NCBI RefSeq assembly: GCF_003967275.1
Contig: NZ_AP018721.1
Coordinates: forward strand, 930,001 to 994,000
Source: Sulfuritortus calidifontis
Lineage (GTDB): Bacteria; Pseudomonadota; Gammaproteobacteria; Burkholderiales; Thiobacillaceae
Length of the DNA: 64,000 nt
Reading direction: 5' to 3'
The translations under genes were made by a program, and so were the position numbers. Below, piece after piece: positions 24,841 through 35,016 of the stretch; positions within the stretch are counted from its first letter, which is position 1, and every line of letters starts with the position of its first letter. Under the pieces are notes generated by a model that saw only the letters and a program-made list of their open reading frames with translations, searched no databases and was not told the origin of the DNA.

Positions 24841-24971
24841 AACGCATTACCAAGGCGGTGTTTGTCTCCGGCCGCTCCCTTCGGTCGCTTAACGCCGGCG
24901 ATGCCGGCATTAGCCTACGCCGAAAACAGCCTTCGCTTGGGTTGTGGCGTGAAGGTGGAGAGGATAAATGA
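24837..24971 (+). CDS. Short upstream ORF 2, second start-copy unit before galU
   Basis: 44-residue frame starting at ATG, opening [20 protein letters not shown], clearly a copy of the galU start [14 protein letters not shown] over its first nine codons. It then reads through the palindromic core. Its TGA overlaps the galU ATG (ATGA, 24968-24971), so translation of the two could be coupled. A GGGGGG tract precedes its start. Function unknown; possibly a leader peptide or a displaced galU start. Confidence 0.5.
   Translation: MKRITKAVFVSGRSLRSLNAGDAGISLRRKQPSLGLWREGGEDK
24862..24927 (+). repeat. Start-proximal palindromic element, copy 3 (galU unit 2)
   Basis: The same left segment as copy 2 with one change (24862-24893) is followed by a different hairpin, GCCGGC-GAT-GCCGGC (24894-24908), with the stem retained although the bases differ. 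The right end is TTAGCCTACGCCGAAAAC (24910-24927). It then continues AAAACAGCCTTCG (24923-24935), a perfect 13-base inverse of CGAAGGCTGTTTT (24984-24996) inside galU; the galU ribosome-binding site and ATG sit in the 48-base loop. Confidence 0.75.
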
Positions 24972-25846
24972 CAAAGAAGATCACGAAGGCTGTTTTTCCG
25001 GCTGCGGGGATGGGGACGCGTTTCCTGCCGGCGACCAAGGCCAGTCCCAAGGAGATGCTGCCCATCGTCGACAAGCCCCTGATCCAGTATGCGGCGGAGG
25101 AGGCCATCGCCGCCGGCATCACCGATCTCATCTTCATCATCGGCCGCACCAAACGCGCCATCGCCGACCACTTCGACAAGGCCTACGAGCTGGAGGTGGA
25201 ACTGGAGACGCGCGGCAAGACCAAGGTGCTGGAAGAGCTGCGCGCCATGCTGCCGCTCAACGTGCATTACATCTTCATCCGCCAGGCCGAGGCCCTGGGC
25301 CTGGGCCACGCCGTGCTCTGCGCCGAGCCGGCGATCAACAACGAGCCCTTCGCCGTGATCCTGGCCGATGACCTGATCGACGCCGAGCCCGGCGCCCTGA
25401 GCCAGATGACGGCGCTCTACGCGCAGCAGCAGTGCTCGCTGGTCGGCGTGCAGAACGTCGAACGGGACGAGACCAGTTCCTACGGCATCGTCGCCACCGC
25501 GCCGCAGGCCGAACGCCTGCACAAGGTCACCCGCATCGTCGAAAAGCCCAAGCCCGAGGTCGCGCCGTCCACCCTGGCCGTGGTCGGCCGTTACGTGCTC
25601 ACTCCGCGCATCTTCCATCACCTGAAGCACCTCCCGCGCGGCGCCGGCGGCGAGATCCAGTTGACCGACGCCATTGAGGCGCTTCTGGCGGACGAGCCGG
25701 TGCTGGCCTACGAATTCATCGGCAAGCGCTACGACTGCGGCAGCAAGGCCGGCTATGTCGAGGCCACGGTGGAATACGCCCTGAAGCACCCGGAGATCAG
25801 CGAGGAAATCTCGCGCTATCTCAAGGCAAGGTTCTGCCAACAATGA
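24968..25846 (+). CDS. galU: UTP-glucose-1-phosphate uridylyltransferase
   Basis: 292 residues. It makes UDP-glucose for cell-envelope polysaccharides. The nucleotidyltransferase core shows [26 protein letters not shown] at the N terminus, [21 protein letters not shown] about residue 135, and [13 protein letters not shown]. The ATG at 24968 has GGTGGAGAGG upstream. The start lies within an inverted repeat and is preceded by two short ORFs that copy its own N terminus, the nearer one overlapping by 4 bases, so translation may be controlled by the leader. Confidence 0.97.
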   Translation: MTKKITKAVFPAAGMGTRFLPATKASPKEMLPIVDKPLIQYAAEEAIAAGITDLIFIIGRTKRAIADHFDKAYELEVELETRGKTKVLEELRAMLPLNVHYIFIRQAEALGLGHAVLCAEPAINNEPFAVILADDLIDAEPGALSQMTALYAQQQCSLVGVQNVERDETSSYGIVATAPQAERLHKVTRIVEKPKPEVAPSTLAVVGRYVLTPRIFHHLKHLPRGAGGEIQLTDAIEALLADEPVLAYEFIGKRYDCGSKAGYVEATVEYALKHPEISEEISRYLKARFCQQ

Positions 25847-26698
25847 TCAGGCGGGTTTCAGCCAGGCATTGAGCAAATCGCGCGCCGCCCGCGCCACTTC
25901 GCTCGCCGTCAGCCCGACCGGCCCCGTCCCATCCGAAACCAGTTTGTCCGCCGCCGCGCCATGCAGGTGCACGGCATAGACGGCCGCTTTTTCCAAATCC
26001 AGTCCTTGGGCGGTCAGGGCGCCGATCATGCCGGCCAGTACGTCGCCCATGCCGGGGCTGGCCAGGCCGGGGTTGCCCGTGGTGTTGCGCCAGAGGACGC
26101 CGCTCGGGCCGGCGATCAGGCTGCCGACGCCCTTGAGCAGGGCAAGGCAGCCATAGGTTTCGGTCAGTCGTTGCACGGCGCCCAGGCGGTCGGCCTGCAC
26201 GGCGCTGCTGTCGAGGCCCAGCAGGCGGCCGGCCTCGCCGGGGTGGGGGGTGAGCAGGCTGGGGGCTTGGCGTTGCCTGAGCAGGGCCTGGAGTTCGGTA
26301 TCGCGGGCCAGCAGATTCAGGCCGTCGGCGTCGATCAAGAGGGGCAGGGGGCTGGCCAGGGCCTCTTGCAGGCATTGCCGGGCGGTGCCGCTGTGGCCCA
26401 GGCCCGGCCCGAGCACCAGGCAGGCCGGCGCTTCGAGCTGCAAGGCTCGCTCCGGTGGTACGAGCATTGCTTCCGCCGCGCCGGGGTCGAGCGCGATTCG
26501 GTTGTCCAACAGCCCGACGTAGACCCGGCCGGCCCCCAGCCACAGCGCGGCGCGGGCCGCCAGCAGGGCGGCGCCGGCCATGCCCGGGGCGCCGCCGACG
26601 ACGCCGACGCTGCCGAAGTCGCCCTTGTGGCTGTCTGCGGCGCGGGGTTTCAGCCAGTGGCGCAGGGTCTCGGGGTGGATGTCAATTGCCTGGTTCAT
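25847..26698 (-). CDS. nnrD: ADP-dependent NAD(P)H-hydrate dehydratase
   Basis: 283 residues, the ribokinase-like C-terminal domain of the YjeF family as a separate protein; no epimerase domain is fused. It repairs damaged NADH and NADPH hydrates using ADP. Motifs: HKGDFGSVGVVGGAPGMAGAA near the N terminus, GPGLG, DADGLNLL, LTPHPGEAGRLLG and the catalytic GNPGLASPGMGDVLAGMIG. It is convergent with galU; the two stop codons are directly adjacent. Confidence 0.93.
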   Translation of the reverse strand: MNQAIDIHPETLRHWLKPRAADSHKGDFGSVGVVGGAPGMAGAALLAARAALWLGAGRVYVGLLDNRIALDPGAAEAMLVPPERALQLEAPACLVLGPGLGHSGTARQCLQEALASPLPLLIDADGLNLLARDTELQALLRQRQAPSLLTPHPGEAGRLLGLDSSAVQADRLGAVQRLTETYGCLALLKGVGSLIAGPSGVLWRNTTGNPGLASPGMGDVLAGMIGALTAQGLDLEKAAVYAVHLHGAAADKLVSDGTGPVGLTASEVARAARDLLNAWLKPA

Positions 26699-26760
26699 GG
26701 ATATTTGACCGATTTGTATGGTCTATAAATTTATTACAGATGTCTTGAGAGGAGGTGACC

Positions 26761-27000
26761 ATGAAGCCGAATCTGACAACTCTTCCGACCGAGCCGGTAT
26801 TGAACATGCCGGTTTCCCCGTCCGGCGGGCCGGTGGTGGCCTGTGAGCTGGACAAGGCCTGTGTCCAGGTCGATTGCGAGCAATTGGCCGACGAGGTGGC
26901 CGACGTGCTGGACGAAAGTCCGGACGCGCCGGATTACCTGCTGCATTATTGCGGCGTCGATTATCTGAAGCAGACGTCGGGCACCGATCGCAAAAAATAA
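26761..27000 (+). CDS. Small acidic protein of unknown function
   Basis: 79 residues, not recognised. The start has an excellent site, GAGAGGAGGTGACC, directly upstream. The N-terminal third is Pro/Thr-rich with VLNMPVSPSGGPV; the rest is acidic with three cysteines (ACELDKACVQVDCEQL) and one more in HYCGVDYLK. No signal peptide or membrane segment is apparent. An AT-rich intergenic stretch upstream (26699-26750), shared with the divergent nnrD, and a terminator at 27031 suggest a single-gene transcription unit. Confidence 0.7.
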   Translation: MKPNLTTLPTEPVLNMPVSPSGGPVVACELDKACVQVDCEQLADEVADVLDESPDAPDYLLHYCGVDYLKQTSGTDRKK

Positions 27001-27030
27001 GCCTGTTTGCCGTATCATTACGGGCTGCCT

Positions 27031-27056
27031 GAGCCGGCTATGCCGGCTCGTTTTTT
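27031..27056 (+). terminator. Rho-independent terminator
   Basis: GAGCCGGC, loop TAT, GCCGGCTC, then G and six T bases. A textbook terminator for the small acidic protein gene, ending just before the CheY-like gene. Confidence 0.88.
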
Positions 27057-27074
27057 GCTCTAGACCGAGTGTTT

Positions 27075-27473
27075 ATGGATAAGAAGCCGCACGGCAAGGT
27101 GCTCATCGTCGATGACGACACCATGATCCGCAGCCTGCTCAAGGTGATCCTGCGCTCCGAAGGCTGGGATCTGGCCGGGGAGGCCATGGACGGCGAGCAT
27201 GCCATTGCCATGTGCAAGGGTCTGGACCCCGACATCGTCTGCCTGGACGTGATGATGCCGGGCATGTCAGGGGTGGATACCCTGAAGGCGCTGCGCAAGG
27301 AATGCCCCGAGGTCAGGGTGGTGATGATCACCTCGGATTCGAGCACCGCGACGGTGCGCGAGGCGGTCAGCTTCGGCGCCATGGGCTACATCATCAAGCC
27401 GTTCAATGCCAAGCGGGTGGCCGACGCCCTGCATCAGGCAATGAAGGCCACGCCGGAGGGGGGCATCGGGTAA
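27075..27473 (+). CDS. Single-domain response regulator (CheY-like receiver)
   Basis: 132 residues, one receiver domain without an output domain. The acidic pocket is in VLIVDDDTMIR, the phosphoacceptor Asp in DIVCLDVMMPGMSG (about residue 57), the conserved Thr/Ser in MITSDSS and the Lys in GYIIKPFNAKRV. It could act in chemotaxis-like or c-di-GMP signalling. No kinase gene is adjacent. The ATG at 27075 is preferred to the GTG two codons earlier. Its end contains the -10-like TAAAAT of purL. Confidence 0.9.
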   Translation: MDKKPHGKVLIVDDDTMIRSLLKVILRSEGWDLAGEAMDGEHAIAMCKGLDPDIVCLDVMMPGMSGVDTLKALRKECPEVRVVMITSDSSTATVREAVSFGAMGYIIKPFNAKRVADALHQAMKATPEGGIG

Positions 27474-27476
27474 AAT
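27471..27476 (+). promoter_or_regulatory. Possible -10 element of purL
   Basis: TAAAAT, overlapping the stop codon of the response regulator, lies 27 bases before the purL ATG. No clear -35 box. Confidence 0.3.
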
Positions 27477-27502
27477 CCGGATTTTCCACGCCGGTTTGAC
27501 CC

Positions 27503-30500
27503 ATGTCCGAGGTCCTCACTCTGCGCGGCGCGCCCGCGCTGTCCGCCTTCCGTATCGACAAGCTGCTGGAGCGCCTGCGCCCGCTGGGCTGCCAGTCGGT
27601 GGTGGCCGAATTCCGCTATTTCGTCGAGCTGTCGGCCCCGCTGGCGGCCGACGACCTGGCCTTTCTCACTGAACTGCTCCATGCCGGGCCGCACCAGGCC
27701 GAGCCGGTCGCCATCCTGGTGACCCCACGCCTGGGCACGGTCTCGCCCTGGTCGTCCAAGGCCACCGACATCGCCCGCAACTGCGGCCTGGCCGCGGTCA
27801 AGCGCATCGAGCGCGGCATCGCCTACCGCCTGGACTGGAACGGCAGCCGGGTGCCGGACAACGCGACTTTGCAGACTGCGCTGGGCCACCTGCACGACCG
27901 CATGACCGAGAGCGTGCTGTTCGACGAGCGCGAGGCCGCCCGTCTGTTCGAGCACGTGGCGCCGCAGCCGCTGGCCAGCGTCGATCTGCTGGCGGGTGGC
28001 AAGGCCGCCCTGGAGCGGGCCAACGCCGAATGGGGCCTGGCCCTGTCGCCGGACGAGATCGACTATCTGGTGGAGAACTTCACCAAGGCGGGGCGCAACC
28101 CGACCGACGTCGAGCTGATGATGTTCGCCCAGGCCAACTCCGAGCACTGCCGGCACAAGATCTTCAACGCCAGCTGGATCATCGACGGCAAGGAACAGAG
28201 CGAGTCGCTGTTCGGCATGATCCGCCACACCCACCAGGTACGCCCGCAGGGCACGCTGTCGGCCTATTCCGACAATGCCTCGGTGATCGAGGGCGCGACC
28301 ATCGCCCGTTTCTATCCGGATGCCGACCACGGCTATCGCTTCCACGAGGAACCCACCCACATCCTGATGAAGGTGGAGACCCACAACCACCCGACCGCAA
28401 TCGCGCCTTTCCCCGGCGCGGCCACCGGTTCGGGCGGCGAGATCCGCGACGAGGGCGCCACCGGCACCGGCTCCAAGCCCAAGGCCGGCCTGTGCGGCTT
28501 CACGGTGTCGAACCTGAAGATCCCGGGCTTCGAGCAGCCCTGGGAGAAGGGCTATGGCAAGCCGGGCCGCATCGTCTCGCCCCTGCAGATCATGATCGAG
28601 GGGCCGATCGGCGCCGCCGCCTTCAACAACGAATTCGGCCGGCCCAATCTGGCCGGCTATTTCCGTGCCTATGAGCAGCAGACGCCGGACGGCCAGGTGC
28701 GCGGCTATCACAAGCCGATCATGCTGGCCGGCGGCGTGGGCAACATCCGCGAGGATCACATTCACAAGCGGTCGTTTCCGGCCGGCACGCTCTTGATCCA
28801 GCTGGGCGGTCCGGGCCTTTTGATCGGCATGGGTGGCGGTGCTGCCTCCAGCATGGGCGCGGGTGCCAACGCCGAGGCCCTGGACTTCGATTCGGTCCAG
28901 CGCGGCAACCCGGAGATCCAGCGCCGGGCGCAGGAGGTGATCGACCGTTGCTGGCAGCTTGGGCAAGACAATCCCATCCTCTCCATCCACGACGTCGGCG
29001 CCGGCGGCCTGTCCAACGCCATGCCGGAACTGGCGCACGGCGCGGGCCTGGGCGCGAAATTCGAGCTGCGCGAGGTGCCGAGCGAAGAGCCGGGCATGGC
29101 GCCGAAAGAGATCTGGTGCAACGAGTCGCAGGAGCGCTATGTCCTGGCCATCGCACCCAAGGACCTGGACCGCTTCCGCGCCCTGTGCGAACGCGAGCGC
29201 TGCCCCTTCGCCGTGGTCGGCGTCGCCACCGACGATGGCCAGCTGACCGTGACCGACCGCCATTTCGGCAATACGCCGGTCGACATGCCGATGGACGTGC
29301 TGCTGGGCAAGCCGCCGCGCATGACCCGCGACGTCAGCCATGTGAAGCCCGTGCTCAAGCCTTTCGACGCGACCGGCATCGAGCTGAAGGAGGCGGCCTA
29401 TCGCGTGCTGCGCCATCCCACCGTGGCGAGCAAGAATTTTCTCATCACCATCGGCGACCGCACCGTCGGCGGCTTCACCGCGCGCGACCAGTTCGTCGGT
29501 CCCTGGCAGGTGCCGGTGGCCGACGTCGCTGTGACGACGCTGGGTTACGACACCGACCTGGGCGAGGCCATGGCCATGGGCGAGCGCACGCCGCTGGCTT
29601 TGATCGACCCGGCCGCCTCCGGTCGCATGGCCGTGGCCGAGTCGGTGACCAATCTCGCCGCCGCCGCGGTGGCCGATATCTCCGACATTCGGCTGTCGGC
29701 CAACTGGATGGCCGCGGCCGGCCATCCGGGCGAGGACGCCGCGCTGTTCGATACGGTCAAGGCCGTGGCCAAGGGGCTGTGCCCGCAACTGGGGATCAGC
29801 ATCCCCGTCGGCAAGGATTCCATGTCCATGGCGACCCGCTGGGAAGACCAGGGCCAGAAGAAGGCGGTGGTCTCGCCCTTGTCGCTGATCATCACCGCCT
29901 TTGCCCCGGTGCTGGATGCCCGTCGCACTCTCACCCCGCAACTGCGTACCGACCAGGGCGAGACCGATCTGATCCTGGTCGACCTGGGCGCGAGCAAGAA
30001 CCGCCTGGGCGGCAGCATCCTGGCCGAGGTCTACGGCCAACTGGGTGATCGTTGCCCCGACCTGGAATCGCCCGAGCGGCTGAAGACCTTCTTCGGCCTG
30101 ATCCAGCGGCTCAACCAGGCGGGCAAGCTGCTGGCCTATCACGACCGTGCTGACGGCGGCTTGTTCGCCACGGCCTGCGAGATGGCCTTCGCCGGCCATA
30201 CCGGGGTCGATCTCGATATCGCCGAGCTTTGCTATTACCGCATCCAGAAGGACGAGCAGGCGGACCCCGAGGCCGAGGGCATCGAGCAGTTCTCGACGGC
30301 CCGCCTGCTTGGCGTGCTGTTCAACGAGGAGCTCGGCGCCCTGTTGCAGGTGCGCCGGGCCGACACGCCCGCGGTGGTCGAGGCCTTCATGACCGAGGGC
30401 CTGAGCGAGGCCATCTACATCGTCGGCACGACCAACCAGAGCGACCGGGTGCGCATCCTGCGCGAAGGCGAGCCGGTGTTCGACGAGGCGCGGACCGATC

Positions 30501-31438
30501 TGATCACCGCCTGGTCGGAGGTGAGCCATCGCATCCAGGCTCTGCGCGACAATCCGGACTGCGCCCGCCAGGAATTCGCCGGCCTGGGCGACGCCCAGGA
30601 CCCCGGCCTATCGGTGAAGCTCGGTTTCGACCTGAACGAAGACGTGGCGGCGCCCTATGTGAAGAAGGCGGCCAGCCAGCCCAAGATGGCCATCCTGCGC
30701 GAGCAGGGGGTGAACGGCGAGGTCGAGATGGCCGCTGCCTTCACCAAGGCCGGCTTCAACGCCATCGACGTGCACATGAGCGACATCCTGTCCGGCCGCG
30801 TTTCGCTCAAGGACTTCAAGGGCCTGGTCGCCTGCGGTGGCTTCAGCTACGGCGACGTGCTCGGCGCCGGCGGCGGCTGGGCGGCCTCCATCCTGCACAA
30901 CAGCCGCGCGCGCGACGAGTTCCAGGCCTTCTTCCAGCGCGGCGACACCTTCGCCCTCGGGGTCTGCAACGGCTGCCAGATGATGAGCCGGCTCAAGGCC
31001 ATCATCCCCGGTGCCGAGCACTGGCCCAGCTTCGAGCGCAATCTGTCGGAGCAGTTCGAGGCCCGCTTCGTCATGGTCGAGGTGCCGCAAAGCCCATCCA
31101 TCCTGTTTGCCGGCATGGCCGGCAGCCGCATGCCCATCGTCGTGGCGCACGGCGAGGGCCGGGCGGTGTTCGCCGCCGAGGCTGACCGGCAAAAGGCGCA
31201 GGTGGCCCTGCGTTACGTCGACAACTATGGCCGGCCGACCGAGGCCTACCCCATGAATCCCAATGGCTCGCCGGGCGGCATCACCGGCCTGACCACGACG
31301 GACGGCCGCTTCACCGTGATGATGCCCCACCCGGAGCGGGTCTTCCGCGCCGTGCAGCACTCCTGGCGGCCGGACGGCTGGCAGGAGGACGGCCCCTGGC
31401 TGCGGATCTTCCGCAACGCGCGGGTCTGGGTGGGTTGA
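27503..31438 (+). CDS. purL: Phosphoribosylformylglycinamidine synthase (single-chain)
   Basis: 1311 residues, the large proteobacterial form that joins the synthetase and glutaminase activities of purine synthesis step four. An N-terminal PurS-like region is followed by two PurM-type ATP-binding halves ([47 protein letters not shown]). A C-terminal class I amidotransferase has its nucleophile in [11 protein letters not shown] and ends with [10 protein letters not shown]. It starts 29 bases after the receiver gene and is convergent with the HD-GYP gene. Confidence 0.97.
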   Translation: MSEVLTLRGAPALSAFRIDKLLERLRPLGCQSVVAEFRYFVELSAPLAADDLAFLTELLHAGPHQAEPVAILVTPRLGTVSPWSSKATDIARNCGLAAVKRIERGIAYRLDWNGSRVPDNATLQTALGHLHDRMTESVLFDEREAARLFEHVAPQPLASVDLLAGGKAALERANAEWGLALSPDEIDYLVENFTKAGRNPTDVELMMFAQANSEHCRHKIFNASWIIDGKEQSESLFGMIRHTHQVRPQGTLSAYSDNASVIEGATIARFYPDADHGYRFHEEPTHILMKVETHNHPTAIAPFPGAATGSGGEIRDEGATGTGSKPKAGLCGFTVSNLKIPGFEQPWEKGYGKPGRIVSPLQIMIEGPIGAAAFNNEFGRPNLAGYFRAYEQQTPDGQVRGYHKPIMLAGGVGNIREDHIHKRSFPAGTLLIQLGGPGLLIGMGGGAASSMGAGANAEALDFDSVQRGNPEIQRRAQEVIDRCWQLGQDNPILSIHDVGAGGLSNAMPELAHGAGLGAKFELREVPSEEPGMAPKEIWCNESQERYVLAIAPKDLDRFRALCERERCPFAVVGVATDDGQLTVTDRHFGNTPVDMPMDVLLGKPPRMTRDVSHVKPVLKPFDATGIELKEAAYRVLRHPTVASKNFLITIGDRTVGGFTARDQFVGPWQVPVADVAVTTLGYDTDLGEAMAMGERTPLALIDPAASGRMAVAESVTNLAAAAVADISDIRLSANWMAAAGHPGEDAALFDTVKAVAKGLCPQLGISIPVGKDSMSMATRWEDQGQKKAVVSPLSLIITAFAPVLDARRTLTPQLRTDQGETDLILVDLGASKNRLGGSILAEVYGQLGDRCPDLESPERLKTFFGLIQRLNQAGKLLAYHDRADGGLFATACEMAFAGHTGVDLDIAELCYYRIQKDEQADPEAEGIEQFSTARLLGVLFNEELGALLQVRRADTPAVVEAFMTEGLSEAIYIVGTTNQSDRVRILREGEPVFDEARTDLITAWSEVSHRIQALRDNPDCARQEFAGLGDAQDPGLSVKLGFDLNEDVAAPYVKKAASQPKMAILREQGVNGEVEMAAAFTKAGFNAIDVHMSDILSGRVSLKDFKGLVACGGFSYGDVLGAGGGWAASILHNSRARDEFQAFFQRGDTFALGVCNGCQMMSRLKAIIPGAEHWPSFERNLSEQFEARFVMVEVPQSPSILFAGMAGSRMPIVVAHGEGRAVFAAEADRQKAQVALRYVDNYGRPTEAYPMNPNGSPGGITGLTTTDGRFTVMMPHPERVFRAVQHSWRPDGWQEDGPWLRIFRNARVWVG

Positions 31439-31445
31439 GCCTGGC

Positions 31446-33074
31446 TCAGGGCGTGTAGCCGGGGATTCTGCTCTCGTCGACCGCGTCGATCTGGGCCGGG
31501 TCGAGGAATTCCTCGGCATAGCGCAGGTAGACCTTGTCACGCACGAAGCTGTCGAAGATGGCCGGGTCGATGTGCCGGTCCAGCATCATCCGGCCCATGA
31601 TGGCGAGCGCCTCGGACACGGTCTTGCCCCGTTTGTAGGGACGGTCGGCCGCGGTGAGCGCCTCGAAGATGTCGGCCACCGCCAGGAGCCGCGCCTGCAC
31701 CGACATCTGGTCACCCCGCAAGCCCCTGGGATAGCCCTTGCCGTCCATCCGCTCGTGGTGGCCGCCGGCGTATTCCGGCACGTTCTTCAAGTGCTTGGGC
31801 CAGGGCAGGGCCTCGAGCATCTTGATCGTCACCACGATGTGGTTGTTGATGATGGCCCGCTCGGCATCATTCAGCGTGCCCTTGGCGATCTTCAGATTGG
31901 CCGCCTCGTCCCCGTTCAACAGCGGCATCGACTTGCCGTAATGGTCCTGCCAGGTATAGACCGCGATGCGGTCCACCTCGGCCTGATCGTCGGCATCCAT
32001 GAACTCGCCGCCGATGTTGGCCTTGTGCAGGAACTGGCGATCGGCCTCCAGCTGCCTGAGGGTGTCGTCATAAAGGCGCTGGGCGGTCTCCAGGCTTTGG
32101 TGGTTGCCGTTTTCCAGGGCCTCGAGCCGCGCCTTGAGCAGGGCGATCTCGGCATCCCGACGCAGGATCTCGAAGCGCGTGTCGACCAGGTGGATGCGGT
32201 CGAACAGGGTCTCCAGCTTGGTCGCCTTGTCCACCACGTGCACCGGCGTAGTGATTTTGCCGCAGTCGTGCAGCATGGCGGCGATCTTCAGCTCGTAGCG
32301 ATCCTGCTCGCTCAGCTTGAAGCTGGCCAGCGGGCCGCTGGTTTGCCGGTCCAGGGCGTCGGCGATCATCATGGCCAGCTCCGGGATGCGCCGGCAGTGG
32401 CCGCCGGTGTAGGGCGACTTCTCGTCGATCGCCTCGTTGATCAGGTCGATGAAGGACTCGAACAGGTCTTCCAGTTGCTCGATCAGCTTGCGGTTGGTCA
32501 GCGCCACGGCGGCCTGGGAGGCAAGCGATTCGACCAGGTGCTGATCTTCCGCGTCGAAGGCGCGGATGGCGCCGGTGGCCGGTTCCAGGGCATTGATCAG
32601 CTGCAGCACGCCGATGATGTCGCCTTCGTGGTTGCGCATGGGCACGGTCAGGAAGGACTGCGAGCGATAGCCGGTGCGGGCGTCGAATTCGCGCGTGCCG
32701 GTGAAATCGAAGCCGCTTTCGGTGTAGGCGTCCTGGATGTTCACCGTCTGCCCGGTCACCGCGGCGTGGGCCGCCACCATACGGTGATTGGGCCGGCCAT
32801 CGGCCTGATAGAGCGGGATGTTGGGCAGCCGGATCGGGGCGCCCGTGGTGCCACCCTGGGCCAGCTTGAGCTTGTCGTTGCGCAGGATACTGAATTGCAG
32901 CTCCCTGCCCTCCACCACCGAGTAGAGCGTGCCGGCGTCGCTGCCGGTGATTTCCTTGGCCGCGACCAGGATCTTTTCCAGCAGGGTCTGGATATCGCGC
33001 TCGCCGGACAGGGCGATGCCGATCTGATTGAGCTGCTCCAGGCGGCGGATCAGGCTGGGTAGGGCGTTATCCAT
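31446..33074 (-). CDS. GAF and HD-GYP domain protein, probable c-di-GMP phosphodiesterase
   Basis: 542 residues. An N-terminal GAF domain (about 20-180; [45 protein letters not shown]) is followed by an extended HD-GYP domain. The HD pair is in [11 protein letters not shown], an insertion of about 100 residues follows, and the signature is [16 protein letters not shown], with late [15 protein letters not shown]. Such proteins hydrolyse c-di-GMP in response to a GAF ligand. The start at 33074 follows GGGAGC on the minus strand; the longer open frame upstream crosses typA and is not coding. Confidence 0.92.
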   Translation of the reverse strand: MDNALPSLIRRLEQLNQIGIALSGERDIQTLLEKILVAAKEITGSDAGTLYSVVEGRELQFSILRNDKLKLAQGGTTGAPIRLPNIPLYQADGRPNHRMVAAHAAVTGQTVNIQDAYTESGFDFTGTREFDARTGYRSQSFLTVPMRNHEGDIIGVLQLINALEPATGAIRAFDAEDQHLVESLASQAAVALTNRKLIEQLEDLFESFIDLINEAIDEKSPYTGGHCRRIPELAMMIADALDRQTSGPLASFKLSEQDRYELKIAAMLHDCGKITTPVHVVDKATKLETLFDRIHLVDTRFEILRRDAEIALLKARLEALENGNHQSLETAQRLYDDTLRQLEADRQFLHKANIGGEFMDADDQAEVDRIAVYTWQDHYGKSMPLLNGDEAANLKIAKGTLNDAERAIINNHIVVTIKMLEALPWPKHLKNVPEYAGGHHERMDGKGYPRGLRGDQMSVQARLLAVADIFEALTAADRPYKRGKTVSEALAIMGRMMLDRHIDPAIFDSFVRDKVYLRYAEEFLDPAQIDAVDESRIPGYTP

Positions 33075-33146
33075 GGCGAAGCTCCCATTTTTCTCTATGC
33101 TAGCAGCGTCTTGTGGCCGGAACGTCGGCTGGAGGGACCGGCATGG

Positions 33147-33152
33147 TAGAAT
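33147..33152 (+). promoter_or_regulatory. Possible -10 element of typA
   Basis: TAGAAT lies 32 bases before the typA ATG in the 109-base gap that separates typA from the divergent HD-GYP gene. Confidence 0.35.
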
Positions 33153-33183
33153 TCGACCCTTTTTCTGATTGGCCATTTTCACC

Positions 33184-35013
33184 ATGTCCCGCGCACTTCG
33201 CAACATCGCCATCATCGCCCACGTCGACCATGGCAAGACCACCCTCGTCGACAAGCTTCTGCAGCAGTCGGGCACCTTCGCCGCGCACCAGCAGGTGTCC
33301 GAGCGGGTGATGGATTCGAACGAGCTGGAAAAGGAACGGGGCATCACCATCCTGGCCAAGAACACGGCCATCGACTATGAGGGTACCCGGATCAACATCG
33401 TCGACACCCCGGGCCACGCCGACTTCGGCGGCGAGGTGGAGCGGGTGCTGGGCATGGTCGACGGCGTGGTGCTGCTGGTCGATGCGGTCGAGGGGCCGAT
33501 GCCACAGACCCGGTTCGTGACCAAGAAGGCCCTGGCCCTGGGCCTCAAGCCCATCGTCGTGATCAACAAGGTCGATCGCCCGGGCGCCCGCCCGGACTGG
33601 GTGGTGGATGCGACCTTCGACCTGTTCGACAAGCTGGGCGCCACCGACGAGCAGCTCGACTTCCCCATCATCTACGCCTCGGGTTTGAACGGCTGGGCCT
33701 GCCACGACCTCAAGGATGCCCCCTCGCACGGCGGCTCGGCCAAGGACATGAAGGCCCTGTTCGACACCATACTCAGCCACGTGCCGAGCCCGCCCGGCGA
33801 CCCCAACGCGCCGTTGCAGCTGCAGATCGCCGCGCTGGACTACTCGACCTACACCGGCCGTCTCGGCATCGGCCGCGTGCTCAACGGCCGGATCAAGCCC
33901 GGCCAGCAGGTGGCGGTGATGAACCACGAGGAGCAGGTGGCGACCGGCAAGATCAACCAGGTGCTCGGCTTCAAGGGCCTGGAACGCATCCCGGTGGACG
34001 CGGCCGAGGCCGGCGACATCATCATCATCTCCGGCCTGGAGGACATCGGCATCGGCGTCACCATCTGCGACAAGGACAACCCGGTCGGCCTGCCCATGCT
34101 GTCGGTGGACGAGCCGACCCTGACCATGGACTTCATGGTCAACACCTCGCCGCTCGCCGGCACCGAGGGCAAGTTCGTCACCAGCCGCCAGATCCGCGAC
34201 CGCCTGCACAAGGAGCTTCTGACCAACGTGGCCTTGCGCGTCGAGGACACCGCCGACGCCGACGTCTTTCGCGTCTCCGGCCGGGGCGAGCTGCACCTGA
34301 CCATCCTCCTGGAGAACATGCGGCGCGAGGGCTTCGAGCTGGCGGTGGGCAAGCCGCGCGTGGTGTACAAGGAAATCGACGGCGTCAAGTGCGAGCCGTA
34401 CGAGAACCTCACCATCGACGTGGAGAACGAGCACCAGGGCGCGGTGATGGAAGAGATCGGCCGGCGCCGGGGCGAACTTACCAACATGGAATCCGATCCC
34501 AACGGCCGCACCCGCCTGGAATACCACATCCCGGCGCGCGGCCTGATCGGCTTTCAGTCCGACTTCATGACCATGACCCGGGGCACCGGCCTCATGAGCC
34601 ACGTGTTCGACGACTACGGCCCGGTCAAGGCCGACCTGCCCGGCCGCCACAACGGCGTGCTGATCTCCCAGGAAAACGGCGAGGCGGTGGCCTATGCCCT
34701 GTGGAACCTGGAAGACCGCGGCCGCATGTTCGTCTCCCCCGGCGACAAGCTGTACGAGGGCATGATCATCGGCATCCACAGCCGCGAGAACGACCTGGTG
34801 GTCAACCCGATCAAGGGCAAGAAGCTGACCAATGTGCGCGCCTCGGGCACCGACGAGGCCGTGCGCCTGACCCCGCCGATCAAGCTGACCCTGGAATCCG
34901 CCGTCGAATTCATCGACGACGACGAGCTGGTCGAGATCACGCCCAAGTCGATCCGCATCCGCAAGCGCTACCTGCTGGAACACGAGCGCAAGCGGGCTTC
35001 GCGCGAAGGCTAA
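33184..35013 (+). CDS. typA: Ribosome-associated GTPase TypA/BipA
   Basis: 609 residues. A translational GTPase that binds the 70S ribosome and helps assembly and stress growth. The G domain starts [20 protein letters not shown] (G1), with ERGITI (G2), [10 protein letters not shown] (G3) and [12 protein letters not shown] (G4). Elongation-factor-like domains II, III and V follow, and the TypA-specific C-terminal region has the [16 protein letters not shown] block near residue 455. It is divergent from the HD-GYP gene and starts a run of four closely spaced genes. Confidence 0.97.
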   Translation: MSRALRNIAIIAHVDHGKTTLVDKLLQQSGTFAAHQQVSERVMDSNELEKERGITILAKNTAIDYEGTRINIVDTPGHADFGGEVERVLGMVDGVVLLVDAVEGPMPQTRFVTKKALALGLKPIVVINKVDRPGARPDWVVDATFDLFDKLGATDEQLDFPIIYASGLNGWACHDLKDAPSHGGSAKDMKALFDTILSHVPSPPGDPNAPLQLQIAALDYSTYTGRLGIGRVLNGRIKPGQQVAVMNHEEQVATGKINQVLGFKGLERIPVDAAEAGDIIIISGLEDIGIGVTICDKDNPVGLPMLSVDEPTLTMDFMVNTSPLAGTEGKFVTSRQIRDRLHKELLTNVALRVEDTADADVFRVSGRGELHLTILLENMRREGFELAVGKPRVVYKEIDGVKCEPYENLTIDVENEHQGAVMEEIGRRRGELTNMESDPNGRTRLEYHIPARGLIGFQSDFMTMTRGTGLMSHVFDDYGPVKADLPGRHNGVLISQENGEAVAYALWNLEDRGRMFVSPGDKLYEGMIIGIHSRENDLVVNPIKGKKLTNVRASGTDEAVRLTPPIKLTLESAVEFIDDDELVEITPKSIRIRKRYLLEHERKRASREG

Positions 35014-35016
35014 ATC

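Noticed and set aside
24722-24927. Integron attC recombination sites
   Set aside because: The TTAAC...TTAGCC palindromes look superficially like attC ends, but the GTTRRRY core with paired L boxes is absent, there is no integrase or cassette array, and the copies carry gene-start duplicates rather than cassettes.
27434-30529. 1031-codon minus-strand open frame opposite purL
   Set aside because: It lies antisense to the full-length purL and is explained by the high GC content at third positions.
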